In this document: piece after piece, positions 45,592 through 54,693 of the stretch
Layout: every line of letters starts with the position of its first letter
How positions within the stretch are numbered: the first letter of the stretch is position 1
Assembly: GCA_002709695.1 (NCBI GenBank)
Contig: PAQF01000028.1
Location: 1 to 64,000 of the forward strand
Source of the DNA: Candidatus Poribacteria bacterium
GTDB lineage: Bacteria > Poribacteria > WGA-4E > UBA9662
DNA: 64,000 bases
Direction: 5' to 3'
Notes under the pieces: generated by a model
What the model was told of the DNA's origin: nothing
Databases searched by the model: none
The model's input: only the letters and a program-made list of their open reading frames with translations
Position numbers and translations under genes: made by a program

Positions 45592-46875
45592 CTACTGTTT
45601 TACTGTAATGGTAATAGATGTTTTTGGTGGTGGGGCATCACCTTCAAGTGTAGCGTCAGCTGCCGATGGTGGAGCGAATTCGCGCGTTAACGCGCTGTCC
45701 ATATGTCTAAAACGGTCGTGAATAGCTGACTGCGACTTAATCCGACGTACAACGTTAGTTTCAATGAGTGATAAATCTTGGCTTCTAGCAATTTCAAGCG
45801 CTTCCGCTTCATTTAAGGACTTCTTAGCCAATTCAAAATTTGGATCTTCACTTAAAGCATCTCGGAACAGCTTTGCAGCTGTTGTGTAGTCACTACGATC
45901 TACACTATCTAATCCTTGTCCAAATAGGATTAGTGCAGACATATTCTCTGTTTCCTTCTTTAGCAAAGCTTTTTTGAGAGTACCTACTGGTTGGATGCCA
46001 AGTGACTCAAGAATACCAAAAACCAAGACTTTCTGGAGTTCGAAAAGATCGTTTTCTTCTTCTGGTGTACCTATCGGTTGTACTTCGTTTGAGTCAATGT
46101 TGTTAAGAAAGAGATTTGAGCGAAAAACTCCGTCACTAGATTCCTCAATTTTTCCGGAAACAACATGCTTTGCGTGAAGCAGATGACCAATCCGTTTAAC
46201 ATTTTTGGTATTTAAAACAGCGTCTTGGTCCAAATCTATTACATTGATCAACTTCTGTAGCAAATTACGTCTAACAATATTATGCTGATCGACTTTGGCT
46301 AGATCGGATATCAGTAGACCAGTCAGTGACTTTTGAAGGGCAATGGGATCTACACTCCCGGGTGTAACTTCAAGATAATGGACAACAATTCGATTATCTT
46401 GAACCTTGTTAAAACTCACACCAAGTTCCTCTGCAACAACTTCTTGTACAATCTGGTTATCCCTCTTATCTTTGATCAAAGCGAGGCGGGATCTGATATC
46501 TTGCCTAATTGACTGAGAACTGTTCAGCGTTATAAATTTTCGGTATGTGTCTAATGCCTCGTCAAAATCGCCATTTTCCTCAAGAGCAATAGCCAGAAAA
46601 AATGTGGCACGACTATCCTTTCTATTATTTGAAACGGCAATCCGTAAATGATTTGCTGCTTGCTGTGCCATCTCTTTCTTGTAGTAAGTTATGCCTAACT
46701 CACGATGGGCATCCGCAATATTAACTCCGCTATCGATTGCTGCTTCAAAATACGGAATCGCTGTGTCAAATTCTTCCTGTTCCAAAAAAACCACACCACG
46801 ATCATAATTGGAGACACCACATCCCAGAATGAAGACCAAGATGTAGACTATAATGCCACACTTCTCAAGTTTCAT
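45592..46875 (-). CDS. TPR lipoprotein with CsgG/FlgO-like middle domain
   Basis: 427 residues. Lipobox ILGC at about residues 16-19. TPR units follow (DTAIPYFEAAIDSGVNIADAHRELGITYYKKE, FDEALDTYRKFITLN). A middle region (IVVHYLEVTPGSVDPIALQKSLTGLLISDLAKV...IVRRNLLQKLI...IGHLLHAKHVVSGKIEES) looks like the CsgG/FlgO-type fold, in which a small lipoprotein domain helps form outer-membrane pores or bind to them. A further TPR lies near 325. GGAGAG precedes the ATG. Downstream neighbour is a beta-barrel protein, suggesting a shared outer-membrane complex. Confidence 0.72.
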   Translation of the reverse strand: MKLEKCGIIVYILVFILGCGVSNYDRGVVFLEQEEFDTAIPYFEAAIDSGVNIADAHRELGITYYKKEMAQQAANHLRIAVSNNRKDSRATFFLAIALEENGDFDEALDTYRKFITLNSSQSIRQDIRSRLALIKDKRDNQIVQEVVAEELGVSFNKVQDNRIVVHYLEVTPGSVDPIALQKSLTGLLISDLAKVDQHNIVRRNLLQKLINVIDLDQDAVLNTKNVKRIGHLLHAKHVVSGKIEESSDGVFRSNLFLNNIDSNEVQPIGTPEEENDLFELQKVLVFGILESLGIQPVGTLKKALLKKETENMSALILFGQGLDSVDRSDYTTAAKLFRDALSEDPNFELAKKSLNEAEALEIARSQDLSLIETNVVRRIKSQSAIHDRFRHMDSALTREFAPPSAADATLEGDAPPPKTSITITVKQ

Positions 46876-46937
46876 TTATTCTCTCTCCACATCTACCCAC
46901 CAAAACTAGGATACTATATCAAAAAACACCTCAGGGT

Positions 46938-47894
46938 TCAAGCGAAATCGGATGGATTTGACAAAGTCGTAATCGCAGATTGCATATCTGTAGGAAGTGG
47001 TGAACGATAGGATACACGCTCTTGAGTTAAAGGATGCTCAAACTCAAGACTTCGAGCATGAAGTGCTTGACGACCCAAGCTAAGGAATGATTGCCTTATA
47101 AATGGACTAGGTGCATCATTAAGTGCCCGTTTTTCTCCACCACCATAAACAGGGTCGCCAACAATAGGATGTCCAATATAACTGAGATGCAACCGAATCT
47201 GATGTGTTCTGCCTGTATCTAGGGTAAGATCTACCAGAGAAAACCGACCAAAACTTTCCAAGACACGATAGTGAGTGATAGCCCGACGCCCACTTTCGGT
47301 AGTAACCATCATTTTACGCCAATTTTGACGACTACGATGAACTTGGGTATCTATAGTTGCACTATGATGTTTTGGTGTTCCACAGACTAAGGCAATATAT
47401 TTACGGCTTGTTGTATGCGCCTTAAATTGTTTAGACAAATGAAGTGCAGCATTAACTGTTTTAGCGACTACCATAACCCCGGTAGTATCTTTATCAAGTC
47501 GGTGGACAATACCATTTCGATCAAGTGTACGAATCTGGTTTCCATAACGCTGCAATAGGCCGTTAACAAGAGTACCTGAATTTACTCCAGGTGCTGGATG
47601 CGTAATCAAATTAGTTGGTTTATCAACAACCAGAATCTCAGTGTCTTCATGAATAATTCCGAACTCGATGCATTCCGGTAGGACATTTAAGCTGTCAAAT
47701 GTATCCGAAACATCCACGCGAATACAATCATTAATCTGAAGCTTATAGGCAGGTTTACAAAATTTTCCATTAACAGCAACTTGTTTTTTACTGATCAGTT
47801 TCTTTGCCTGAGACCTTGAAACTGAATCAAAAACCAATGTAATAAATTGATCTAGCCTTGTATCAACTTGGTCAATTCCAATTTGGTAATCCAT
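46938..47894 (-). CDS. rluD: Pseudouridine synthase, RluD family
   Basis: 318 residues. An N-terminal S4 RNA-binding domain (TRLDQFITLVF, SRSQAKKLISKKQVAVNG) is followed by the catalytic domain with NGIVHRLDKDTTGVMVVAKT (catalytic Asp in HRLD) and LDTGRTHQIRLHLSYIGHPIVGDPVYGG. The RluD/RluC group modifies 23S rRNA helix 69 and other sites; the exact site is inferred. Located 18 bases after iscS on the same strand. Confidence 0.9.
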   Translation of the reverse strand: MDYQIGIDQVDTRLDQFITLVFDSVSRSQAKKLISKKQVAVNGKFCKPAYKLQINDCIRVDVSDTFDSLNVLPECIEFGIIHEDTEILVVDKPTNLITHPAPGVNSGTLVNGLLQRYGNQIRTLDRNGIVHRLDKDTTGVMVVAKTVNAALHLSKQFKAHTTSRKYIALVCGTPKHHSATIDTQVHRSRQNWRKMMVTTESGRRAITHYRVLESFGRFSLVDLTLDTGRTHQIRLHLSYIGHPIVGDPVYGGGEKRALNDAPSPFIRQSFLSLGRQALHARSLEFEHPLTQERVSYRSPLPTDMQSAITTLSNPSDFA

Positions 47895-47912
47895 TTAGTT
47901 AAGTGCTGTTTA

Positions 47913-49079
47913 TCAAACCCATGATGAATTCCGGGTTGATCGAAGCTCCGCAACAATCTCCGTGACTTTTTGTATGGTCTCATCAATTTGCTCTTCTGTA
48001 TTTGTAATGCCTACTGAGAACCTAACAGTACTTTGTGCTACTTCTGGAGGTAGACCTAGCTTTGCCAAGACATGTGATGGCTCAACTGATCCTGACGCAC
48101 AAGCAGAACCACTCGAGGCACAAATGCCTTCCATATCAAGCCGCATCAGTAACATTTCCCCACTTACAGATTTAAAGGAGATGCTTAATGTCCCTGGATC
48201 TATGTACTTAGAATGCCCATTTTCGCAAATATCTTCGATTTTTCCTTTGAGTCCGTTTCTCAGCCGATTCGTAAGTTTAGTAATTCCATCACTATTTTTC
48301 TGGAGATCCCGCGTGGCAATCTCCGCGGCTTCACCCATTCCAACTATAGCGGCAATGTTCTCAGTACCAGCACGGCGATTTTGTTCCTGCGCACCTCCAT
48401 GAACAAAATTGTCTAAACGAGTTCGCCGGCGCACATAATTAGCTCCAACCCCCTTTGGACCGTAAAACTTATGTGCTGAGAGTGAAAGCAGATTGACACC
48501 GAGATCTTCCACATCAACTGGAATTTTACCAATTGCCTGTACTGCATCCGTATGAACAGTAATGTTACGATCCTGAGCGATACTGCAAATATTAGTCATA
48601 GACTGAATTGTACCTATTTCATTATTGACATACATGATGGAAGTCAGTATAGTATTCTCTTGGATTGTCTCCTGAAATTGGTTGAGAGAAATTAGCCCAT
48701 GTCGATCGACCGGTAAGTAGGTAACTTCAAATCCATGCTTTTCCAAATATTCACAAGTATGTAGGACTGCACTGTGCTCGACTGCAGTCGTAATAATATG
48801 ATTGCCAAGCAAATTTTTCTGTCGCAACGCAACACCTTTTATAGCATGATTGTCTGACTCAGTTCCTCCACTGGTGAAGACAATTTCACTGGGGTTCTGA
48901 GCCCCAATTAAATTTGCGACTTGCTCACGAGCTTTGTCAATTGCACTACGAACTTGGCGGCCATAGAAATGGATACTTGACCCATTACCAAATTGGTTCG
49001 TTAAGTATGGCATCATGGCATTTAAGACCTGTGGGTGAAGTGGTGTTGTGGCGTTGTGATCTAAATAGATATGATCCAT
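47913..49079 (-). CDS. iscS: Cysteine desulfurase (IscS/NifS family)
   Basis: 388 residues. Begins YLDHNATTPLHP; PLP Lys in SLSAHKFYGPKG; the sulfur-carrying Cys sits in the short loop SSGSACASGSVEPSHVL, as in group I IscS/NifS enzymes. It supplies sulfur for Fe-S clusters and tRNA thiolation. No IscU, IscA or mnmA gene is adjacent. The promoter at 49088 places the transcript start within two bases of the ATG. Confidence 0.93.
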   Translation of the reverse strand: MDHIYLDHNATTPLHPQVLNAMMPYLTNQFGNGSSIHFYGRQVRSAIDKAREQVANLIGAQNPSEIVFTSGGTESDNHAIKGVALRQKNLLGNHIITTAVEHSAVLHTCEYLEKHGFEVTYLPVDRHGLISLNQFQETIQENTILTSIMYVNNEIGTIQSMTNICSIAQDRNITVHTDAVQAIGKIPVDVEDLGVNLLSLSAHKFYGPKGVGANYVRRRTRLDNFVHGGAQEQNRRAGTENIAAIVGMGEAAEIATRDLQKNSDGITKLTNRLRNGLKGKIEDICENGHSKYIDPGTLSISFKSVSGEMLLMRLDMEGICASSGSACASGSVEPSHVLAKLGLPPEVAQSTVRFSVGITNTEEQIDETIQKVTEIVAELRSTRNSSWV

Positions 49080-49087
49080 AATCCGAG

Positions 49088-49116
49088 ATTATATCCACTT
49101 TTTATCAGACCGTCAA
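49088..49116 (-). promoter_or_regulatory. Consensus promoter of iscS, apparently leaderless
   Basis: On the minus strand TTGACG (49116-49111), 17-base spacer, TATAAT (49093-49088). Only eight bases separate the -10 box from the ATG (first base 49079), so the mRNA should have at most about two untranslated bases and no Shine-Dalgarno. Confidence 0.75.
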
Positions 49117-49154
49117 GCGGACAAATAGGCAATAGAATTCCAGGACGAAAATTG

Positions 49155-50039
49155 ATGAAAGAATTAATTAAAAAAGCTGATGTGTTGATCGAAGCGCTCC
49201 CCTACATTCGCCAATTCTCTAACAAGATTGTGGTGATTAAATATGGTGGGTCAGCAATGGAAAATGAGGCCTTGAAACAAAACATAATCCAAGATATCGT
49301 TTTAATGAAGTTTATTGGAATTAAGCCGGTAATTGTCCATGGTGGAGGGAAAAAGATCAGTGAGATTATGTCAAGAATGGGTAAGCAAACTGAATTCGTT
49401 CAAGGGCTTCGCGTTACTGATAACGAAACAGTAGAAATTGCTGAAATGGTATTGGCAGGTTCAATCAATAAGGGAATCGTACAGTTAATTAATCAGCTTG
49501 GTGGTCAAGCCGTGGGCCTATGTGGTAAGGATGGTAACATGATTCAAGCGAAAAAGCATGAGCTTGTGGACGAATTAGGTAACCCAATCGCAATTGACCT
49601 CGGATACGTCGGTGAAATCACTCGAGTCAAACCAGAAATCATTACCACATTGTTGGAAGCGAATTATATCCCGGTCGTTGCCCCAAATGGTGTAGGTACA
49701 GACGGTTCTACTTATAATATCAATGCTGACACTATGGCAGGTGAAATGGCTGCTGCACTAAAAGCGGAAAAGCTCATTTTGTTGACAGATCAACTTGGTA
49801 TTATGCGTGATCTAGAAGATCAAACGACTCTAATTCCTTCTATCATGGCAGATGAAATCGATAAGTTGGTTGCAGACAACGTAATCAAGTCGGGAATGCT
49901 CCCCAAAGTGGGTGCTTGTGTAACTGCTCTCAAGGCTGGCGTTACCAAAACTCATATTATTGATGGCCGACTTCCACACACAATCTTGCTGGAGGTCTTT
50001 ACTTCCACAGGCATTGGCACAGAGATTATTTTGCATTGA
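49155..50039 (+). CDS. argB: Acetylglutamate kinase ArgB
   Basis: 294 residues from the ATG at 49155 with AGGA upstream (the frame opens earlier at 49071, overlapping iscS). Amino-acid-kinase fold with KYGGSAM, VIVHGGGKKIS, NADTMAGEMAAAL and LLTDQLGIM, then KSGMLPKVGACVTAL. It phosphorylates N-acetylglutamate in arginine synthesis. The sequence has an N-terminal helix (KELIKKADVLIEALPYI), the feature found in arginine-inhibited hexameric ArgB. Other arg genes are not in the window. Confidence 0.95.
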   Translation: MKELIKKADVLIEALPYIRQFSNKIVVIKYGGSAMENEALKQNIIQDIVLMKFIGIKPVIVHGGGKKISEIMSRMGKQTEFVQGLRVTDNETVEIAEMVLAGSINKGIVQLINQLGGQAVGLCGKDGNMIQAKKHELVDELGNPIAIDLGYVGEITRVKPEIITTLLEANYIPVVAPNGVGTDGSTYNINADTMAGEMAAALKAEKLILLTDQLGIMRDLEDQTTLIPSIMADEIDKLVADNVIKSGMLPKVGACVTALKAGVTKTHIIDGRLPHTILLEVFTSTGIGTEIILH

Positions 50040-50083
50040 GCATTCCAACCGGGTATGATATTCTTCTGCTAGGAGCATATTTG

Positions 50084-50425
50084 ATGTCACTAAACGACGA
50101 CGAAAAAAAGATACTGAAAGAAAAAATCCGAGGCCAAAGACGGGAAATGTGGGATGGGGATCGCCCTGTACGTCGTCCTCGTTCTGATCGATCTCCTTCG
50201 TTAGAAACGACGCAAGAATCCATGGCTGAAAAACAAGCTGATTCAGGTGCTAAAGTGCAAGGCACCAATTGGAACAATGACATTATTTTGCCCTCCCAGT
50301 CTTCGGAATCGATCGAAATACATGTTTCAAGTGAGTTAACTTGGAAATCCTATTTGGCTATTGCACTTTCAGCTGTTGCAATCATCGGATTGGGTTTTTG
50401 CCTCGGTTATATTTTTGCCAGTTGA
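50084..50425 (+). CDS. Small tail-anchored membrane protein
   Basis: 113 residues from the ATG at 50084 with AGGAG upstream (the frame opens at 50036). The N-terminal two thirds are charged and basic (RGQRREMWDGDRPVRRPRSDRS), and one membrane helix lies at the very end (YLAIALSAVAIIGLGFCLGYIFAS). No family recognised. Lies between argB and a Gfo/Idh/MocA gene, all in the same direction. Confidence 0.65.
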   Translation: MSLNDDEKKILKEKIRGQRREMWDGDRPVRRPRSDRSPSLETTQESMAEKQADSGAKVQGTNWNNDIILPSQSSESIEIHVSSELTWKSYLAIALSAVAIIGLGFCLGYIFAS

Positions 50426-50460
50426 TTGCACCATAAACAGGAAATTCAGGAAAGGGAATT

Positions 50461-51510
50461 ATGAAAACTTACGGTTTTGGTATTATTGGTTGTGGAATGA
50501 TTTCTGACTTCCATTCAGCAGCTATTGCAGATATCAAAAATGGTAAACTCGTTGCTGTCAGTTCGCGGAAGTCAGAGAACTCGCAGCGTCTGGTTGACCG
50601 ATACAGTATTCAGGCTTACTCTGATTACAATGAGATGCTGAGCCGTGAGGATATTGACATTGTTTGTATCTGTACACCAAGCGGAGCGCATATGGAACCC
50701 GCTGTGGCTGCGGCAGAAGCCGGTAAACACGTGATTATTGAAAAGCCTCTTGAGATTACATTAGAAAGGTGTGACTCCATAATCGAATCCTGTGAGAAGG
50801 CGAATGTCCGGTTATGCGCTATATTCAACTCCCGTTTTAGTGATGCCAGCCAATTGGTCAAAGAGACAGTTTCTAGTGGCAGGCTTGGACAGTTAACACT
50901 TGGTGATGCATATGTCAAATGGTATAGGTCGCAAGATTACTACGACAGTGGCGACTGGCGCGGTACCATGGAACTTGATGGTGGTGGTGCATTGATGAAT
51001 CAATCAATACATGCAATCGATTTTCTGCAATATGTGATGGGGCCTGTAGAATCGATACAAGCTTTCACCGATACTCTTGCACATGAGCGAATCGATGTAG
51101 AAGATGTTGCTGTTGCAGCTTTACGATTTAAAAATGGGGCGCTTGGGGTAATTGAAGGTACTACGGCAGTATATCCGGGTTCTTTGAAAAAATTTGAATT
51201 CTCCGGTACAAAAGGAACAATTGTGTTAGAAGAGGAAGACATTATCACGTGGGAATTCGAAGAAACAGAGCCGAAAGACGTAGAAATTAAAAAGCAATTT
51301 TCTGAAAAAAAATCGGGTGGTGGTGGAGCCTCTGACCCCCGTGCGATTAATCATGATAACCATCGTCGGCAGATGATAAATCTTATCCAGTCAATCGAAA
51401 ATAACACACCTCACCTCGTTGATGGACGTGAAGGTAGAAAAGCAGTTGAGATCATTCTGGCAATTTACCAAGCAAGCAAAGCAGGTAAAACTGTCCATCT
51501 CCCCCTATAG
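50461..51510 (+). CDS. Gfo/Idh/MocA family NAD(P)-dependent oxidoreductase
   Basis: 349 residues. Rossmann motif GFGIIGCGMISDFH, EKPLEITLE with the catalytic-lysine motif near residue 94, and GGGALMNQSIHAIDFLQYV. AGGAAAGGGAATT precedes the ATG. A glycine-serine stretch (SEKKSGGGGASDPRA) forms a loop near residue 285. The substrate is unknown. Placed between a small membrane protein and era, four bases from the latter, with no obvious metabolic partner. Confidence 0.9.
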   Translation: MKTYGFGIIGCGMISDFHSAAIADIKNGKLVAVSSRKSENSQRLVDRYSIQAYSDYNEMLSREDIDIVCICTPSGAHMEPAVAAAEAGKHVIIEKPLEITLERCDSIIESCEKANVRLCAIFNSRFSDASQLVKETVSSGRLGQLTLGDAYVKWYRSQDYYDSGDWRGTMELDGGGALMNQSIHAIDFLQYVMGPVESIQAFTDTLAHERIDVEDVAVAALRFKNGALGVIEGTTAVYPGSLKKFEFSGTKGTIVLEEEDIITWEFEETEPKDVEIKKQFSEKKSGGGGASDPRAINHDNHRRQMINLIQSIENNTPHLVDGREGRKAVEIILAIYQASKAGKTVHLPL

Positions 51511-51513
51511 CTG

Positions 51514-52413
51514 ATGGACATACAGGAAAATTTCAAGTCTGGCTATGTTAGTATACTTGGCGAGCCAAACGTTGGGAAATCCACGTTTTTGAACGCAGTT
51601 ATGGGGGAAAAGATTGCTATTGTCACCCCCAAGCCTCAAACAACGAGAAACCAAGTCCGTGGTGTTGTTACAACTGATACTTACCAGATCATTTTTCTTG
51701 ACACACCTGGTATTTTGGATCCCAAATACCGCTTACATGACTGGATGGTGAAAACTGCTTACGCCGCAGCAGAAGACGCGGACCTCGTTTTGTACTTTAT
51801 TGATGTCAACCAACGCAGAAATCAAATAGAGCTAAAAATTCTTGAAAGAATTTCTAAGCTAGGTCTTAAGACGATTTTGGTTATAAATAAAATTGATCTC
51901 ATTCCAAAAGATTCGTTGCTACCGATTATCCAAGAATATAGCCAAAAATTCCCATTCCTTGAGATTATGCCTATTTCCGCTAAATTGAGTGAAGGAATCT
52001 CAGAATTGAGGAAACTAGTTGTCAATTACCTGCCGTTAGGTCCCCAATATTTTCCGGAAGATCAAATAAGCGATTTACCTGAACGATTTTTCGTGGCAGA
52101 AACTGTTCGTGAAAAAATTTTCCTCGAGACATCAAAGGAAATTCCCTATTCAGCAAGTGTCATTATTGAACAATTCAAAGTGCGGAAAAACGGCAACATA
52201 TTTATTAGCGCCATTGTTTACGTGGAGAGAAAATCCCAAAGAGGAATTTTGATTGGGAAACAAGGTGAGATGATTAAACGTATCGGACGACTAGCACGTG
52301 TCGAAATCGAGGAGTTTCTTAACTCATCTGTCTTCCTTGAATTGCGTGTTTTAGTTAAAGAGGGGTGGCGCCGAAGTGATAGAAAACTTAAAGATCTTGG
52401 ATATACATCTTAA
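51514..52413 (+). CDS. era: GTPase Era
   Basis: 299 residues. G1 GEPNVGKST, G3 DTPG, G4 NKIDLI and the C-terminal KH domain (GILIGKQGEMIKRIGRLAR) are all present and in the right order. Era binds 16S rRNA and matures the small ribosomal subunit. Begins four bases after the Gfo/Idh/MocA stop; its last 38 bases overlap the TPR lipoprotein gene. Confidence 0.96.
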   Translation: MDIQENFKSGYVSILGEPNVGKSTFLNAVMGEKIAIVTPKPQTTRNQVRGVVTTDTYQIIFLDTPGILDPKYRLHDWMVKTAYAAAEDADLVLYFIDVNQRRNQIELKILERISKLGLKTILVINKIDLIPKDSLLPIIQEYSQKFPFLEIMPISAKLSEGISELRKLVVNYLPLGPQYFPEDQISDLPERFFVAETVREKIFLETSKEIPYSASVIIEQFKVRKNGNIFISAIVYVERKSQRGILIGKQGEMIKRIGRLARVEIEEFLNSSVFLELRVLVKEGWRRSDRKLKDLGYTS

Positions 52414-52783
52414 CATAAGCAGTAAACTGTTTGGATTAGCCATTTTTTCCCTTTTCATTGTTTTGATTGGATGCGGAACAATTCAGCATAACCAACCACC
52501 AAGTTCCTTTGACCAATCGTCCTATTCTTACTTAGATCAAGGGAATGTCTTCCTACGACAAAAACGCTATCAGCAAGCAATTGAACAATTCCAACTGGCA
52601 ATCGAAGTGGATCCAAACTCAGTTATAGCTCACGTTGGGCTTGGCTGGGCATACTACAACAATGGGATGATCGACGCAGCCATCACCGAGGGAGAAGTTG
52701 TTATGAACCTTGAACCAAATCATCCTGATTTACCAGTGTTATTGGATCTAATTAATCAATTGAAAAAACGTCAACGGCACTAA
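52376..52783 (+). CDS. Small TPR lipoprotein
   Basis: 135 residues starting at GTG 52376 inside era. A lipoprotein signal with lipobox LIGC near residue 33 and two TPR units (YSYLDQGNVFLRQKRYQQAIEQFQLAIEVDPNS, AHVGLGWAYYNNGMIDAAI). The 38-base overlap suggests translational coupling to era. Role unknown; similar small TPR lipoproteins assist envelope assembly. Confidence 0.78.
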   Translation: MIENLKILDIHLNISSKLFGLAIFSLFIVLIGCGTIQHNQPPSSFDQSSYSYLDQGNVFLRQKRYQQAIEQFQLAIEVDPNSVIAHVGLGWAYYNNGMIDAAITEGEVVMNLEPNHPDLPVLLDLINQLKKRQRH

Positions 52784-52791
52784 CCTATATT

Positions 52792-53643
52792 ATGGAAAAT
52801 CACCAAGCTGATTCGAAAGATTATCATCGTGCGATAGAGACCAGTATCCCTTCGAATCTGGATAATATTCGTATCATTTTGTTTGAACCACAGGGGCCAC
52901 TTAATATTGGGGCTACCGCCCGGTCTATCAAAGGGATGGGATTGTCACAATTTTACTTGGTTAACCCCAAACCATTCCTTGATTGTAGGGAAACATGGTA
53001 TATGTCACATGGGGCTACGGACATAATCCGAAATTGTCATATCGTAGAATCTCTTGGTACAGCACTGGAAGGGATACAGTTTTTAGTTGGCACAACACAT
53101 CGTCGCCGCAAAGAGAAATTGGCCCGTCCGGCAACCGCCAGAGACGCTGCTAAAGAAATCGTCAAGTTTTCCCAAGACCAACAAGTGGCAATTCTTTTCG
53201 GACGAGAAGATTTTGGATTATCAACCGAACATGTGAGTCGATGTCACTTAACCGCCAGTATTCCTATGGCAATGAAAAATCCATCATTAAATCTGGCACA
53301 AGCAGTCCAGATTTTTGCGTACGAAATTTTCTTGGAAAGTTTAGAGAATACGGTCAAACCAGTAGGGTTACAAAACGCCAACATAGAAGAGGTTGAAAGA
53401 TTCTACCAACGTTTACTGGCTTTTGTGGAACGAATCGGTGTCAAACCCCGAAACGGAGATTGGAAATACTTGATGCGTTCTGTCAGGAGAGTCTTTTCAA
53501 GAACGGGGCTAGAAGACAGGGATATTGGCACTTTAGATCTCATCTTTTCCTCAGCTCACCGTTACATTAATCGATTAGAAGAACAACTGCAATCCGATCG
53601 GCACGAAACAGCAGAAAACCCAGTGAGTAAAACGAAAAATTAG
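52792..53643 (+). CDS. trmJ: TrmJ-like tRNA/rRNA methyltransferase (SpoU/TrmH family)
   Basis: 283 residues. The knotted methyltransferase has the RIILFEPQGPLNIGATARSIKGMG start, GREDFGLSTEH and PSLNLAQAVQIFAYE, the last two being the SAM-binding knot. A C-terminal helical part (VERFYQRLLAFVERIG) as in TrmJ dimers. TrmJ methylates the 2'-O of tRNA position 32. Position specificity is inferred. Follows the TPR lipoprotein by eight bases. Confidence 0.85.
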   Translation: MENHQADSKDYHRAIETSIPSNLDNIRIILFEPQGPLNIGATARSIKGMGLSQFYLVNPKPFLDCRETWYMSHGATDIIRNCHIVESLGTALEGIQFLVGTTHRRRKEKLARPATARDAAKEIVKFSQDQQVAILFGREDFGLSTEHVSRCHLTASIPMAMKNPSLNLAQAVQIFAYEIFLESLENTVKPVGLQNANIEEVERFYQRLLAFVERIGVKPRNGDWKYLMRSVRRVFSRTGLEDRDIGTLDLIFSSAHRYINRLEEQLQSDRHETAENPVSKTKN

Positions 53644-53680
53644 TCACTGGAAATTGAAGACCAAGCGCTGGAGACAACTT

Positions 53681-53863
53681 ATGCGTTCGCAATCCCCACT
53701 TGATCAGGCCTTGTTGGTATGGTATATGCGTACCAACAACAATCTGGCACTTAGAGGTGCAGCCCAATTGGGTGTTACGCTGAGCAAACGCGATCGTGAG
53801 GCATCCACCGCCCGAGGTGGGAATGCTCAGGTAATTTCCCTATTCATAGAATCCGGAATATAA
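53681..53863 (+). CDS. Possible 60-residue protein after trmJ
   Basis: ATG at 53681 has GGAG seven bases upstream and reads MRSQSPLDQALLVWYMRTNN... to a stop at 53861. Basic, no membrane segment, no family recognised. The ribosome site favours it, but the length and the open minus-strand frame argue for caution. Confidence 0.35.
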   Translation: MRSQSPLDQALLVWYMRTNNNLALRGAAQLGVTLSKRDREASTARGGNAQVISLFIESGI

Positions 53864-53909
53864 CTTCTGGCTTAAAGCTTAAACAAAGAAGGTCACCGAC
53901 AGAGAACCT

Positions 53910-54683
53910 TCAGTCATATACTTGCGCCAAATCTTCGCTCAGCACTGATGGACACCAGTACTTTTCAATATGCTGAATCACTTGTTCCGTTCCTTCATCG
54001 TGTGTTACATAAGGATGCTTCTCTGGATTATACATAGCATCGGTTAAATCCCTCACCAACACACAATGAACTCCAATTTGGGTCATGGCCTTGATGGCAA
54101 AAGATCTGCCCAGCACACACATGTTGGTATGAACGCCCATAATAACCAAATTTTTGATTCCAATTTGCTGCATTAGGTTGTAGACTTCTTGGCCATTATC
54201 AGAAACTCCATCATAATCACTAATTTTAATGGCCGCATGTTGTCGTGTCCATCCAGTAAAGTCTGGTGTTTTTTCCGTGTCGCAACCACCATCAGAGGCA
54301 TCGATAGGTAATGGTGGATCGGGTAATTCTTTCGGTTCAGGCATTTCGACTGGCGGGGCTTCGATCATTCGTTGACGTTGCGGAGTTTCAACATAGAAAT
54401 CCATGCAACCAGAGGGTGCATGGATGATCTGCACACCATTTTTCCTGGCTTCTGCTACAATTGGATTGGCTTTAATACAAAGAACCTCACATCTCTGTGC
54501 AGCACCATAACACCAGTGGGTATTCCACATATCACATAGCAAAATAGCTGTTTGGGATGTTGGAAATTCTCTTTGTACAACGATCTCTTCCCATTCATCA
54601 CTACCTTTAAAAGGTTGAACTCTCGACCTAAGGTTCAACCGAAGATTTCCTTTCTTTTCAGGTCTCAATTGTATATCCGGCAT
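53910..54683 (-). CDS. Isochorismatase-family cysteine hydrolase
   Basis: 257 residues. The Asp-Lys-Cys triad of the family appears as LLCDMWNTHW (Asp), WTRQHAAIKI region (Lys) and VHTNMCVLGRSF (nucleophile Cys). AAGGAGGAAATT precedes the ATG. A proline-rich insert (PPVEMPEPKELPDPPLP) around residue 115 is unusual. Members hydrolyse amides such as nicotinamide, ureidoacrylate or N-carbamoyl compounds. Follows a Gfo/Idh/MocA gene by 10 bases; likely catabolic. Confidence 0.85.
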   Translation of the reverse strand: MPDIQLRPEKKGNLRLNLRSRVQPFKGSDEWEEIVVQREFPTSQTAILLCDMWNTHWCYGAAQRCEVLCIKANPIVAEARKNGVQIIHAPSGCMDFYVETPQRQRMIEAPPVEMPEPKELPDPPLPIDASDGGCDTEKTPDFTGWTRQHAAIKISDYDGVSDNGQEVYNLMQQIGIKNLVIMGVHTNMCVLGRSFAIKAMTQIGVHCVLVRDLTDAMYNPEKHPYVTHDEGTEQVIQHIEKYWCPSVLSEDLAQVYD

Positions 54684-54693
54684 AATTTCCTCC

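Noticed and set aside
53886-53909. GAAGGT/ACCTTC stem between the convergent small ORF and the isochorismatase-like gene.
   Set aside because: Only six pairs with a 12-base loop and no T-run, so not convincing as a terminator.
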